From Patiria miniata (lineage: Eukaryota; Echinodermata; Asteroidea; Valvatida; Asterinidae), in assembly GCF_015706575.1 (NCBI RefSeq), contig NW_024037058.1, forward strand, positions 4,271,754 through 4,335,753: a stretch of DNA of 64,000 nt, read 5' to 3'. The notes under the pieces are model-generated. The model was not told where the DNA came from. It saw only the letters and a program-made list of their open reading frames with translations, and did not search any database. Positions 30,050-41,586 of the stretch are shown one piece after another. The number at the start of each line of letters is the position of its first letter. Position 1 is the stretch's first letter. The position numbers and the translations under genes are program-made.

Positions 30050-30350
30050 TGATACAATAAACCGAGATCGGTAAGTGGCAATTTCTTTTGAAAAATTACG
30101 AACATTCTTTCAGTTATTGAATCTAAACTTTCAGACGTAAAGGTTTGTCAATCTTTTCTTTTTCGATGGGGTGCCTTTTTTGCCGGGGGTGGCCATTGGC
30201 CTTTGTTAAGTTTTTTAACTTCGCCGAATTGAGGGTGAATTTGCCACCTTTTTGTGTATAGTGTTTTCTCCTTAAAAATAAAAGTGACAGTTAATTCAGT
30301 CGCATTATCTTTTTTTATCTTTAGGCCTGAATACAGAACGCACCTGTGCC
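30050..30350 (+). promoter_or_regulatory. Possible 5' UTR exon end and UTR intron of the GPCR gene
   Basis: A strong donor, GATCG|GTAAGT, lies at 30071, and a 3' splice site TTTATCTTTAG|GC ends at 30324, 26 bases before the GPCR start codon. They would define a 254-base intron in the 5' UTR. A TATA-like GATATAAG near 29998-30005 could be the promoter, but this is weak. Confidence 0.45.
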
Positions 30351-32791
30351 ATGACGAATACCACGTATGAGTCAACCACCGGTTTTGATTTAGATCCAAC
30401 AGATGATTCTATCTCGCCCGGTGATGGGCAAAACTCTGACGCTGGATGGTCAGTGGGAGGTCTAGCCAACAGTCCCGTAGTACGCGCGTCCTACGGTACC
30501 ATTAGCGTCATCGGTATCGTGGGTAACCTCCTAGTCTGCTTCATCTTCTTTAGGGTCCCCAGTCTCCGCACGAGCACCAGTTACTTCCTGGTTCATCTCT
30601 CAGTGGTCGATCTTCTCTCATGCATCATGGTTATACCCTCCCATCTCTTTCCGGACCCCCCGCCCATGAAGGGCCGCTTCGGCGACTTCGTCTGCCGCTT
30701 CTACTTCAGTAAGTACCCAATGTGGACCTTCATCTTGGTCTCTGTTGGAAGCCTAGTCCTGATCAACCTGGAGCGCTTTGTGGCCATCGTCTACCCTCTA
30801 CGCTACAAGTCCTTGTACACTCTGAGGAACACCATCCTGATGATCGCCGCTTGTTGGCTCTACTCTCTCGCCCACAACTCCTTCTTCTTCGCTGTTTATG
30901 CCTTCACCGACGAGACGGGCTGCCAGTATGTCGGCTTCTCAAGCGATACCGTGAGGTTTGTTTTCGGTGTCTACCATTACTTCATCTACTACCCCGGACC
31001 GTTGGGCTTCATGATCGCCACCAACTGCAAGATGGTCCGGAAGCTGAAGCAGCAGATCTCAAAACTCAATCAGCAAAAAGGCCGTGCAGGTAATGGCAAA
31101 TCTCAGACAACAATTTTAAGAAAGCCCTTGTAGTCATTTATTTATTATAGAATAATCAAGCGAGTTAGACATGCATAAAAGAGTTGCACTGTTCAAAACG
31201 GACGAAGAAGTCTAGGGTTAGACTATTTTCCCAAAAAGATTAAGGATTGAACAACGAAGGCAAAGAAGACTTTACTTGCCATGTCGAGTTGGACCCGGTT
31301 TGAAGGTCTCAGATAATATGACATTACGATAACTCGACTCAGTCAGTCAGTTTGCCATCCATAACTTAGGCGTAGCCAGGGGGGGGGGGGGGGAGGGGGT
31401 ATTTAACCCCTTCCCCTAAATACTTTCTAAAGATTGTCCTTTTCCATTGAAATGCCTTTTTTCCACCAGCTCTTACCCCCCCCCCAATATTTTGGTAGGA
31501 GTGCCCTTTTTATTAAGAACTGCCCTTTTTGTTCTGAACAAGTGCCCTTTTTAAAAAGAATTAGTGCCCTTTCTGTGCTAGCTGCCGTTCGGGTGCCTTT
31601 TTTGTTTAATTTGACGCAAGTATCGCCCTGAATTGCCCAAAAATATTGTCTGTAGGGTCAATAATTGTCTGTAGGGTCAATAATGGTCGGTTTTGAACAG
31701 CGCCCCTACCGACATATGGTACCTCCCCCCCCCCTCCCCCACTTTTTTATTTTACGGAGGCCAAGTGTCCGGGGAAAAAACGGGCTTACATTTTACGACG
31801 GATGTGCAAGTGCCCTTTTCACAAAAAATTACCCACCCCCACGAAAATTACCGTGCTACACAACTGCATAGGAACTCGGACTCGACTCAGCCAGTCAGAG
31901 GATAATATGAATTTTTGCAAAATTTGATGTATGGTATATAAAGTCTTGCAGTGAAAGTACAGGCATTGGCACTTTCTTGATTTGCGCAAGACGCGGTATA
32001 AATTGTTGTAAGATGCTTCATCCCTGTCGGTGGATCTCTGACCAGGTCACGTATGTACTAGATACCCAAAATGAATACCTCCGAGTTGAGAGAAGCAACT
32101 GTTTGAGAGACACAATGCTGGGGCGAATCTAGCATTCAGGAAACGGTGATGAATGGATTGATAAGGTGGGGATTTGAGTGAAGGCGTACCGAAGGCACTG
32201 GGCCTATGGGCCATACGATGCTTTCTACTATGAATTATGTTTGGCCCTTTTTACTAGTATCATAACGTATTAGTCAGCGGCTGAACTGGGTGGGGTGGGG
32301 GTGAAACTCCCCCCCCCCCCACCAGCTCTGCAATGTGCCTTGGCAGATTCCCATCAGTTTTTGAAATGTTCAAGAGGACAACAAATCTTTGGTAAGCCGT
32401 TCGGGGTTATTTTCATTCAGGTATGGCGGGGCAGCGGGAGCTGTGGCAGGCCCAGGCGGCCCACGAGCTCCAGAAGACCCTCCTGTTCGTGGTCATCACC
32501 TTCGGCATCCTGTGGGGACCCAACCAGACCATGTTCTTCTGCTTCCTGATGACGGCGCCCTTAGACTTCACCCAGGCCTACTACCACGCCGGGGTCATCA
32601 TCGGCGTCTGCAACTCCTGCGTGAATCCCTTGATCTACACGCTCAAGAACAAGGCCTTCCGGGACGGCCTGAAGGGGCTGGCGGGATGCTGCCGGGCCAA
32701 CAGGGTGGAAGATCTGACTGAAGCCACGGCTACCGGGTCTCTGGCCCTCACTCCGGAGGCGGAGGGGAGAACGGCAACTGATCACGAATAA
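30351..32791 (+). CDS. Class A (rhodopsin-family) G protein-coupled receptor, two coding exons
   Basis: Exons 30351-31089 and 32421-32791, joined in phase 1 (G + GT gives Gly), encode 369 residues. A ~45-residue extracellular N-terminus with NTT and a Ser/Asp-rich stretch is followed by seven membrane helices: GNLL in TM1, LSVVDLL in TM2, Cys before TM3 (FVCRFYF), LERFVAIVYP in place of DRY, an ECL2 Cys (ETGCQY), Pro in TM5 (YYPGPLGF), ILWGPNQ in TM6 and NPLIYTL in TM7. CC near the end (LAGCCRAN) may be palmitoylated. It signals through G proteins at the plasma membrane; the ligand is unknown. The intron falls in the third intracellular loop. It resembles lineage-expanded orphan receptors of marine deuterostomes more than a named family. 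Confidence 0.92.
31367..31860. repeat. Poly-G/poly-C repeat relic in GPCR intron
   Basis: Begins GGCGTAGCCAGGGGGGG, a motif common at the ends of short interspersed elements in marine invertebrates, followed by repeated TGCCCTTTTT units and C runs (31475-31489, 31725-31740). A second G/C-rich stretch sits at 32288-32322. Confidence 0.45.
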
Positions 32792-32844
32792 TACTTTTTA
32801 CTTTTCAGTTTGCAGTACAGATCTATGTACACAGTGGTTATTCA

Positions 32845-33400
32845 GGGTGAGCAAAAACAAACGAAACCCAAATGTCGGGACTATTGTTTTATTGAAGTTC
32901 TGCATGTGTAGCACTTTCCACATGCATCTAGGTCATGAAAGCCCAATTTATAAGCTTTGTTTTAGTACAAATCACTCATGTACTTTTCAAGTTACGGAAT
33001 TTTAAACACAACCACCGTTTAAAGTTCTGTCCACGGGAAAAGGTATGCGTTCTTTCAGCAAAACGAAAACAATTCACAAACATCCCCATGTGATTTGTTT
33101 TCGTTTTGCTGAAAGAACACTGAACTTTTTTGTGATCCGTGGACAGAACCTTAAAACGGTGGTTGTGTTTAAAATTCCGTAATTTGAAAAGTACATGAGT
33201 GATTTGAATGATTCTTGTACGAAAAGAAAGCTTATGAACTTGAAAAGTACATAAGTGATTTGAATGATGCTTGTACTAAAAGAAAGCTTATGAATTGGGC
33301 TTTCACATCCTAGATTTTGAAAGTGCTACATGCAGAACTTCACTAAAACAATGGTCCCAACAATCGGTTTCGTTTTTTTGTGACTCACTCTTTAACAAAA
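32845..33400. mobile_element. Palindromic MITE, copy 1 (downstream of GPCR)
   Basis: Ends inverted (CAGGGTGAGCAAAA and TGACTCACTCT) with a long internal palindrome: TTCAGCAAAACGAAAACAAT pairs with its complement around 33065-33110. The better preserved copy is 53831-54257. The arm GTACATGAGTGATTTGAATG is locally duplicated at 33190-33290. Confidence 0.78.
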
Positions 33401-33429
33401 TGCATTGTATATTGAGATTCATATTTAAC

Positions 33430-34640
33430 CAAAACGTAACTTTAATGTAAGTTGGTTTGAAATAGTATCATGAAATTGTATTTAGATACAACGTGAATTT
33501 AATATCAGTCAGACAAAAATTGTCTCACGAGATTCTATTTAAACGCAATCCAATTTAATGTAACAAGGCAAAAGTAGTCGGATGAAATTGTGTTTAAATA
33601 TAACTTGAACTTAACAGACTAGGCCAAAATAGTCCTGATGAAATTCTCTTGCAAAACAACTTGAATTTAGTGTAAAACGGCCAAAACTAGTCAATAAAAT
33701 TCCGTTTAAAATGCAAATTGAATTTCATGTGAATAGGTAAAAAAATATTCCGATGAAATTCTATTTCAATACAACATGAACTTAATATAAATAGGCCAAA
33801 AATGGTCGGAAATAAGTCTCTTTAAATACAACTTGAATTTAATGTAAAGCGGCCAAAAACAGTCTAATGAAATTGTATTTAAAAAAAATGCAAATTGAAT
33901 GAAGTGTAACTAGTAAGAGTAGTCTGATGAAATGCTATTTAAATACAATTTGAACTTAATATAACTAGGCCAAAATGGTCCAATGAAATTGTCTATAAAT
34001 ACAACTTTAATTTAATGTGAAAAGGCCACAAATAGTCTGATAGAATTCTCTTTAAATACCACTTGAATTAAATGTTAATAGGCCAAACTTGTCTAATAGG
34101 CCAAAACGGTCTGATGAAATTCTCCAGAAATAGAGTTTTAATTTAATCTGAAAAGGCCACATATAGTCGAATGCATGCAATGCTCTATAAATACGACTTG
34201 AGTTTAATGAAAAGCGGCCAACAATAGTCCAACGAGTTTTTTTTAAATGCAAATTGAATTCAATGTAAATGGAAATTGAATTAAATGCAAATAGGCAAAA
34301 GTAGTCTGATGGAAATGCTATTTAAATACAATTTGAACTTAATATTAATAGACCAAAAGGTCTGATGATATTCTCTTTAAATACAGCTTTAATTTAATCT
34401 GAATAGGTCACAAACAGTGTGAGGCAATTCTCTTTAAACATAATTTGAATTTAATGCAAACCGGCCAAACCTGTATGATCATACAAATTACTTTAATATA
34501 ATGTAAATAGGCCAAAAATAGTCTGATGAAATGTTATCTAAAATAAATACAACTTGAATTTGATTCAAATAGGCCAGAAATAGGCTGATGAAGTTCTATT
34601 AAAATAACAAACGAAATTAAATGTAATCAGGCCTACAAAC
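33430..34640. repeat. Minisatellite, ~60-68 bp units, about 18 copies
   Basis: Tandem diverged units built on the pattern TAGGCCAAAA.TAGTCTGATG / AAATTCT.TTTAAATACAA / CTTGAATTTAATGTAA. Unit length and sequence vary, so the array is old. No coding signal. Confidence 0.85.
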
Positions 34641-34796
34641 GCAAAGTAGGGCTTGTGTTGGCTGGTTTGAAATCGCGCGTTTTTAGGGTGGAGGTAAACC
34701 CTAAAAAAAAATTGTCCACAAAGGTTTAGAAAAATAGTACTAAACATTATTATTCTCAAATATGATGTAATAGTTAGTGAGGGTTGATAGTTCTAA

Positions 34797-34895
34797 AATA
34801 GGATTTTGCCCTTCATATTAAATGTATGGCAAAACCCTATATTAAATTTGCATCTCCCCAATACAAAATACCGTCATAATGATAAAAAAATATTT
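34797..34895. mobile_element. Degraded end of the tRNA-Ser-like element family
   Basis: AGGATTTTGCCCTTCA and GCAAAACCCTATA-TTAAATT flanking a short palindrome recall the hairpin end at 5656-5783. Too diverged for certainty. Confidence 0.35.
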
Positions 34896-37420
34896 CATAT
34901 TTTGTACTTAAATTATAATATTCTCTGAATAACTATTATATATGTAATATATTTCACCCCGAGCACGACAGAAAATCATTTGCCCTATCTAGACGTAGGA
35001 TATAGAAAGATTACTTTCTTGACGGTAATGGTCGCCGTTACCTTTTAAAGAGTATTACATAAATCCGCAGAGTATATGTAAAGTCAACATCTAAAAGGTC
35101 TTACGCATATAGTTGTACCTAGACCATTTTGCTTTGTTTTTCACCACGCACGCGCAATCAGATGGACCTCATACAAGATCAGCAACCAGATAAATTTCTT
35201 TGACAGATCTGGACAAGATTTAAGTGCAAATTCGGTGGTTAATGCATTGGCTAAATTGTGTGTTTACACAGGGTATTTGCCGAAGACTTACAGGCTAAAG
35301 TGTCCGGAACGCAAGTATGGTTTTTTTTGTCCGAAGTACATGGAGTCCAAAGTAGCAGCGATGGAGTTGGGAGGAATAGAAACTGGGATTTGTTCCACTG
35401 AAAATATGACGTCAATCTTTTCCAGCCGTGACAATAAAAAGGCGGGTAAGGTACTGTCCTAATCAGAATTTCTGGAGGGTCGTTCGGTAATTTGCTTCCT
35501 CAATCACAGAACAAGATGAAAAAAAAGGCAAACTCCGGACGCTGGAAATTCGAAAGGCAGTAGCCTGTACAGCGTCAGACGCAAATTACTTTAGTTCATA
35601 TAGAAACCTGCGCCCTTCCGCTTTTTTTCGGCCATTCCAGGCTGTTGCACCGTTAATTGTAAATTGAATTCAAATTGCTTGAGCCTCGAGGAAGTATTTG
35701 ATTGAATGAAAAAGTTCCTTTGTGCTTACGCATCCCTGGTTACAGACCTCGTTTTTTCAATACCTTCATAGTGAAATGCATTCCCAGCCTTTCGCCCGGC
35801 CTGAAAGACTTTCTATATAATACTTGTATTAAAATTATCTGGGGGTCCCCCTGGGGGTTGGGGGGGGGGGTAGCACTGGGGAAGGGGGTTACTTAGAAAC
35901 TAGGTCCTACCCAAAGGCCATAGAGTTCCCGAATTTCATATAGGGCCTACCATAAGCTACACCCAACGTTCCTCTAATTCGCCAATAGACCGAATGCAGT
36001 GGCATTTCTTAGGGGGGGGGGCCTTGAAATCCAAGATTATTTTCAGTCAGGGTGTGCAGTGTTGCTGCAGTCAACGTATAAGACGACCCAAGGCCTAAAG
36101 CAATTAATCAAGATTTGAAACATGACATTAACAAAACTGCTGCAAAACTGCTTGCTGATTATATTGACTTGAAATATACAAATTACACAAAATTAAACAT
36201 TTGGCTGAAATGACAGATTGGAAAGATTTGACATAAGTGTAAAGTTGTTTTTAATGAACTCAAGAAACATATTGGTCAGTCGGAGGCGGGAAGGGTAGGG
36301 AGTGGTTGGCTACCCAAACCGCCCCGTGGATCTACCATTACAAAGCCTGTTCAACCCTATTGGAAAACAATTGGAAAACCTCAATTCAATGTTTTAAAAA
36401 AATAATGTCGGCACCCCACAATACCCTGGCTCCTTACCCTTTTGAAAGGCGTTCCTCCTAAAGTGATGTACAAAAAGGTTTCCCTTTTTTTATGGAATAA
36501 TCCACTTAAATTTATATATTGATGGTAAAAGGATAATCTTGACGGAAACTCAATTGCAACAGCACACTCAACCGATACTAGTAAATATTTGCGTTTACAT
36601 CCACTTTTCCCGCAGCTGAATATATTTGTATAACAGACCTCAACCATTCGAGTTTGTTTTGTGTAAACTATCTGCTCTCAGTGTGCCTGAAATATTCATC
36701 GTGGTTTTAGAATCACCTCAACGTCACCAAGTAGTTCGCTAGTCATTTTAAACATGCATGTAATTACACGACGTATAAACAATTGCTAAAAAGTATAAAT
36801 TGTTTTTGCTTTTGTAATAGCCGCCAGATGTTAAATCAAAATACATGTAGTAATTTGAAGGAAAAAAAGCCTATCGGAAAAAAAACTGACTTAGCTGGAA
36901 ACTGACTGCAGGGTCTACATGATTTTTTCCTTAATATTTTGTGATAAGTGTAAAAATCGTCGTATTATCTCCAACATGTATGTCACAAAGGATGAGAGCA
37001 CTGTGTTATTGAAGTTTATAGGCCTACTATAAACATTGGTAACATATTTTTATATTTAACTTGAACGCTCAATATAAGTCAATATATACAATATGTCACG
37101 TTTCACCGAATGTATATAGTCTATATCGATATTCCTGGTAGTTTCGATTTTTATTTCATTACAGTGCAGTAATCATGTGAAATAAATTGTCATTTTTATT
37201 GTAAGGAAATTTTGCTGAAAAATTAGTCACGTTATTTATTTCAATGTGTTGAAGAAACTAACCGATGGATGACCGTAAAGACTAGGCTCGTTTCGAGAGC
37301 GAGCTGTTGGCTGTTCACGGAGGAAAATAAAGTAGGCCTACATCTTGAAAGAGCGGGACTCAATAATTACTACTAAAATGTCCCTAGTTTGACATCGCTC
37401 AGATGCTATGATATGGCGTA
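34896..37420. other. Intergenic, no gene recognised
   Basis: AT-rich DNA with G runs at 35860-35870 and 36013-36021. Open frames of 60-90 codons occur on both strands, but none shows domains, splice context or codon character. I see nothing else to annotate. Confidence 0.4.
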
Positions 37421-37512
37421 GGTGATATGTAATACAATAAGGCGTGGGTGATTTATAATGTTGAAATGTTGAGGACTAGGTGATATAATGATGAACGCCT
37501 ATGGGTAATAAT

Positions 37513-37901
37513 CATAGAGCTATATTAAATTACTAGAGCGCTAACTCGCCATTCTGCGCGCGGAGACGCTTTGAAGCCGTCCTGGGCGCAGACATTTTGA
37601 ATTCATGTGCGTGTCTGTAGAACAATAATGAAATTAGATGGATTGAAGTTTGAAAGTGTTCTCTACGCTGTTCGCGTAGAGCAAAATGACACGCTCATTT
37701 GATGATCGTGCGTTTCGGTTTTGGGCGTATTGGCTTCGATAACGCACCAGTATGGAATACAAACGCAGATATGCAAATAGCCGTACAAAAGCCGTACAAA
37801 ATTTCTAGGTCTCCATAGGTTTGTGCACAAACGTGGATGCGCCCAGCAGGCATTACTTTGTACACGAAGTTAGCGCTCTAGTAATTAAATATAGCTCTAT
37901 G
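37513..37901. mobile_element. 389-bp MITE with 8-bp target duplication
   Basis: Inverted ends CATAGAGCTATATTAAATTA / CTAGAGCGCTAAC and GTTAGCGCTCTAG / TAATTAAATATAGCTCTATG. GTAATAAT is repeated exactly at 37505-37512 and 37902-37909. The 8-bp duplication suggests a hAT-type element. Confidence 0.88.
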
Positions 37902-38077
37902 GTAATAATATTCAAGGCCTAGGTAATATTAATGTTGGGGTTCGGTTTCCACAGCGAGTCTCTATCATGGCGTAACAATGTGTGTTATCTAGTTTGTTTC
38001 TTCAAAAGTCTTCTCGAAGGAACTACCTGTGGACAACGAGGCCTTTTCGAGAAAATATACTTATGCGGGGGTCAGAA

Positions 38078-38175
38078 GAGCCAATCACAGGGCGCCTCGA
38101 TTATTTATGCTCAATGCGACATCCAACAGCCGTCGGGTCAAGGGACTGTGCTGTGTATGCAGAATGTATAAAAGC
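38078..38175 (+). promoter_or_regulatory. Orphan CCAAT/TATA promoter-like sequence
   Basis: GCCAATCACAG at 38080 followed about 85 bases later by GTATAAAAGC near 38167, a textbook spacing for a polymerase II promoter. Short overlapping frames follow, but none looks like a real protein. It might belong to a mobile element in this segment. Confidence 0.35.
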
Positions 38176-38673
38176 AAAAAGCTTTTCAGTTTATCCCTAT
38201 ATAACATTCAAAAACAACACAAAGCTACCATAAGCAACACAAGACACTACGATAAAGCGAGACTAGACAAGGTTCCATCAATATTTGTATAAAAAACAAA
38301 ACCACTAGAACCATCATCAAGGGAAGCTCTCGATGTTCTACATAATGTGCTTAAAAGGCATTGTTTCATTTTCCTTGACAACAAATGTAATGTGACAGAC
38401 TCCTTCAAATCCACCATTCAATCATTCCATATCAATACCATTTGATGTCAGATTATTTGTGATATTGAGGTATTTTTTTGCTATTGAGGGTTTTTATATT
38501 GAGGTTGATGTAAAAATCCTCTTGGATGCCCCACGAGAGCCATGCGAACATGCCGATGAAGACTGAATAAACATATTATTGAAATTTACAGGAAGTATTT
38601 CACGTTTAAATTTACATACAGATTTACCCATGTTAAAGTTAATATAAAGGTCATTGATTTTCAGTATATGTAA

Positions 38674-39112
38674 TTATGCAAATAAGACATATGCATATTC
38701 AAAGAACGATGATTCGCTTATTCTGACAGCGTTCTTCTGTAATGAGAACAGTTTATTACATAGTGAAGTTGCGCCACCCCACATACCATAATATAAATAT
38801 GAAAGGAAAAAGGAATTATAATTGTTAAAAAAATAGTACTTGGTAAAAAAAATCTCACACGGTTCATCACACCAATGTTGTTCGAGATCTTCCTTGAAAG
38901 AATATCTATATGTTTGCTCCAAGATAGATTTTCATCAATGTAAATTACTTGGTAAAAAAAAAACCCTCACACGGTTCATCACACCAATGTTGTTTGAGAT
39001 CTTACTTGAAAGAATATATATATGTTTGCTCCAAGACAGATTTTCATCAATGTAATTTCCCAGGAACTTGGCATTTTTGACTGATTCAAAGCAACTCCAA
39101 TGAACAAGGGTA
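38674..39112 (-). mobile_element. LINE (non-LTR) reverse-transcriptase fragment with internal duplication
   Basis: Minus-strand reading gives AKFLGNYIDENLSWSKHI, then KISNNIGVMNRVR, then LYYGMWGGATSLCNKLFSLQ and KNAVRI, in the order of the C-terminal part of Jockey/CR1/RTE-type reverse transcriptases. A ~115-bp part is tandemly repeated (38830-38944 and 38945-39056). The reading frame is broken between pieces and no full element is present. Confidence 0.75.
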
Positions 39113-39479
39113 TTCTGCCTATGTGATATTATAAGGCCTAGATAATACTATGAGTAGGCTTTAGGTGATATTATGAGAAGACCTAGGTGATATTAGGCCC
39201 AGAAAATATTGAGAAGACCTATATAGGTGATAAAAGGACATGGTGATATAATTGGGCTATAGGTAATACTATGATAATGTGCTGACTAATATTATGATAA
39301 GGTCTGACTGATATTATCAAAAGGTCTAGGCAATATGAGAAGGTTAAGGAGATTTAATGCCAATGTATTACAGGGCCTTTTTGAAAGGTCTATATAATAG
39401 TATCAGAAGGCCTAGGTGATATTAAGGTAAGGCTTCAGCGATATTATGATAAGGCCCAGCTGAAGGCATAGGTGGTTTT

Positions 39480-40650
39480 GAAACCATGCAGGGACGTAAC
39501 TGGGATCCAAATTGCAGGTGGTAACAAGGCGGCCTCATATTCTGGAGGGCTGGGAACGTAGTCCCTACTCAGTCGATTGAAACAATAAAACAATTTTTTC
39601 TTGCAAGTTCTCAAACTCTCAGCAGGGGCAATGGGTGACCACGAGCCCCAAGCGGTGGGAGTTGGGTGTTTGGTATGGGGTTGGGGAGGGGTGTCCTATG
39701 CCTCAGTAGTTTTATCACTAGTCTGCAACTAAATTAAAAACACGTTAGTCCCTCATCTCACGCTAGTTGCAGATACTGCTGCAAGAGAGAGTTTGACATA
39801 GCTCTCATAAGAATTATTTGATGGGGTCCATAAATGATGAACTAACTATTGTCCGTGCCTATCTTATACTTATTGAAGGGAAATTTATTGAGGCATAATT
39901 GACTTTTATTTTGGTGCATAAAGTAATCTTTCGTATGATAAAGCGGTTCAATACAGCGTGGCCTACTTACATGTTAATTTATCCCCGCAAATTTCTATTC
40001 AACGGCAAATAATCTTCATGTTCATGAACAACCACAACGACTTCTTCAGATAGATGCTATGTATCTTGGTAACCACTTGTCAATTACTCATTACTGTGAT
40101 ATATCTTGGTCAAGGACGAGGCATCAGGAGTCCAAATTTTTGCTTTTTTTCCTGTCACTAATATTGATACCCTGAGAAGTAAGGCAAATGTTCTGTAAAC
40201 TCTGACTGCAGATTCGCAAGTTATTCTCCGTGTTGACAAAAAAAATTATTAAGGGAGAGAGCCATGATTATTTTTTCAATATTCTATGCATTTGTTATAT
40301 TTTTCATGACTAATCATCTGGCCAAAATTTAATTCAATGCATGAGTTGATTTTTGAGTTAACGTGTCCATAAAGACTTTGTCTGTGCAATAGTAAGGCAA
40401 ATGTTCTATAGACGACAGCAGATTTGCAAGGTTTTCTCCGTGTTGACAAAACATTTACGGAGAGAACAATTTGTTGTCTACATACATGTAGTCGATGTCT
40501 TTATTCTATTTGCCATGGCCAATATGCTGGCTGAAATTGAATTAAATGGATCGGGTAATTCATGAGTTAGCGTGTTTGCAATGCCTGTGGTTTTTGTCTG
40601 TACAATAGCAAGTGGGCAAATGTTCTGTAGACTGTGAGTGACAGGTATAG
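39480..40650. other. Intergenic; weak repeats at the edge of the lectin array
   Basis: No gene. A loosely repeated block (AAGGCAAATGTTCT.TA.AC followed by GCAG/GATT..GCAAG and TTCTCCGTGTTGACAAA) occurs at about 40180-40250, 40392-40460 and 40610-40650. Confidence 0.45.
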
Positions 40651-40654
40651 ATCA

Positions 40655-41160
40655 GAGAGTTGTTTGTGCGCCGTGTTTTAAATTCTTCCCTCGTGAAATT
40701 AAAAAGAAAAAAAATCAGAGTCCATGCTCTACAAAATGAAGACGCAGTCCGATCATTTTACCACCAGACACTAGTATCCAATGTCTTGGTTAAATGTCAC
40801 CCATTTCCACTACCTTTTCATCTTTCGGCCTATATTACTATGTAACTTAGAGCTTTTTTGTGGATTTATGTGAGTTAATGTACAAGTTGCCATGTCGCTT
40901 GGCAGATAGATATGTGGTGGAATATAGATTTAATCAAATTTCACTTTTGGCGTCAGGAATCTCGCTATACAGAGTGGCCTATACTTGCAGTGAATTGCCA
41001 AATCGATATCTGCCTGACTTTATATTCGCTGAATACACCTATTCATCTTGTGGTGAAACTCAATGGCAGAACTACAATGCACCTTGGTAACCAGGTGCCA
41101 ATTCTAATATACTATGACTGTCATGGTCACACAATAGGGACTTCAAACAGGTTTTAATAA
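40655..41160 (+). repeat. Orphan 5' flank of a lectin unit
   Basis: 40655-40775 matches the block just upstream of copies 1 and 2 (GAAATTAAAAAGAAAA, CAGTC.GATCATTTTACCACC, AGACACTAGT), but no lectin exon follows. 40850-41160 then matches the more distal flank of other copies (CAC-CTTGGTAACC, ATAGGGACTTC, AATAAAGTCGCTCGATACAC). It is likely the remnant of a lost or recombined copy. Confidence 0.6.
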
Positions 41161-41538
41161 AGTCGCTCGATACACCCACAAAAAAAATATCCTCGTTTTG
41201 CCTTCACAAGACGATTACTTGCATACTGATGTCTCCCGCCAATCTCTGCTCACTGCCAAATCATCTTCAAGTTAATGAACAAACAGCGACTGTTGGATTC
41301 TATGCATCTTGGCAACCACGTGTCAATTCTCATAATTGAGACATTTCACGATCAGAAACGCGGCATCTTGAGACCAAATATTGATATCTCCTGTCATTGA
41401 TTGACACACTAAGCAGAAGTGAGTGACGGTGATCCAAAAGAAAGAGGTCCAGCGTGTTTTGATATCTTCCCTTGTGAAATTAAAAGAAAATATCAGAGTC
41501 GGAGCTCTGATGCTCTTCAAGATGAGTCAATTTAACGT

Positions 41539-41586
41539 GCAGTCTGATCATTTCACCACTAGACACCATCGGACGAGATGTGAGAG
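41539..41586 (+). promoter_or_regulatory. Conserved proximal 5' block of the lectin array
   Basis: GCAGTCTGATCATTTCACCA followed by CTAGACACC and a GTGAGATGTGAGAG leader stands directly before the start codon. The block recurs before copies 2 (43833), 3 (47231), 4 (48624), 5 (52130), 6 (55130) and 7 (57741), diverged in 8 and 9. It probably holds the transcription start and 5' UTR; no TATA box is obvious. Confidence 0.6.

Larger units (their letters stand above)
37420..39470. repeat. Minisatellite with AGGCCTAGGTGATATTA-type units, interrupted
   Basis: Units of about 20-25 bp (GGCCTAGGTGATATTATGA and variants) occupy 37420-37512, 37905-37932 and 39113-39470. The gaps are filled by a MITE (37513-37901) and by a segment containing a LINE fragment (about 37935-39112). 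Confidence 0.72.

Noticed and set aside
41220-41520. An extra lectin exon upstream of copy 1
   Set aside because: The sequence is shared with the flank of copy 2 (43510-43830), but no CTLD or signal-peptide frame is present on either strand.
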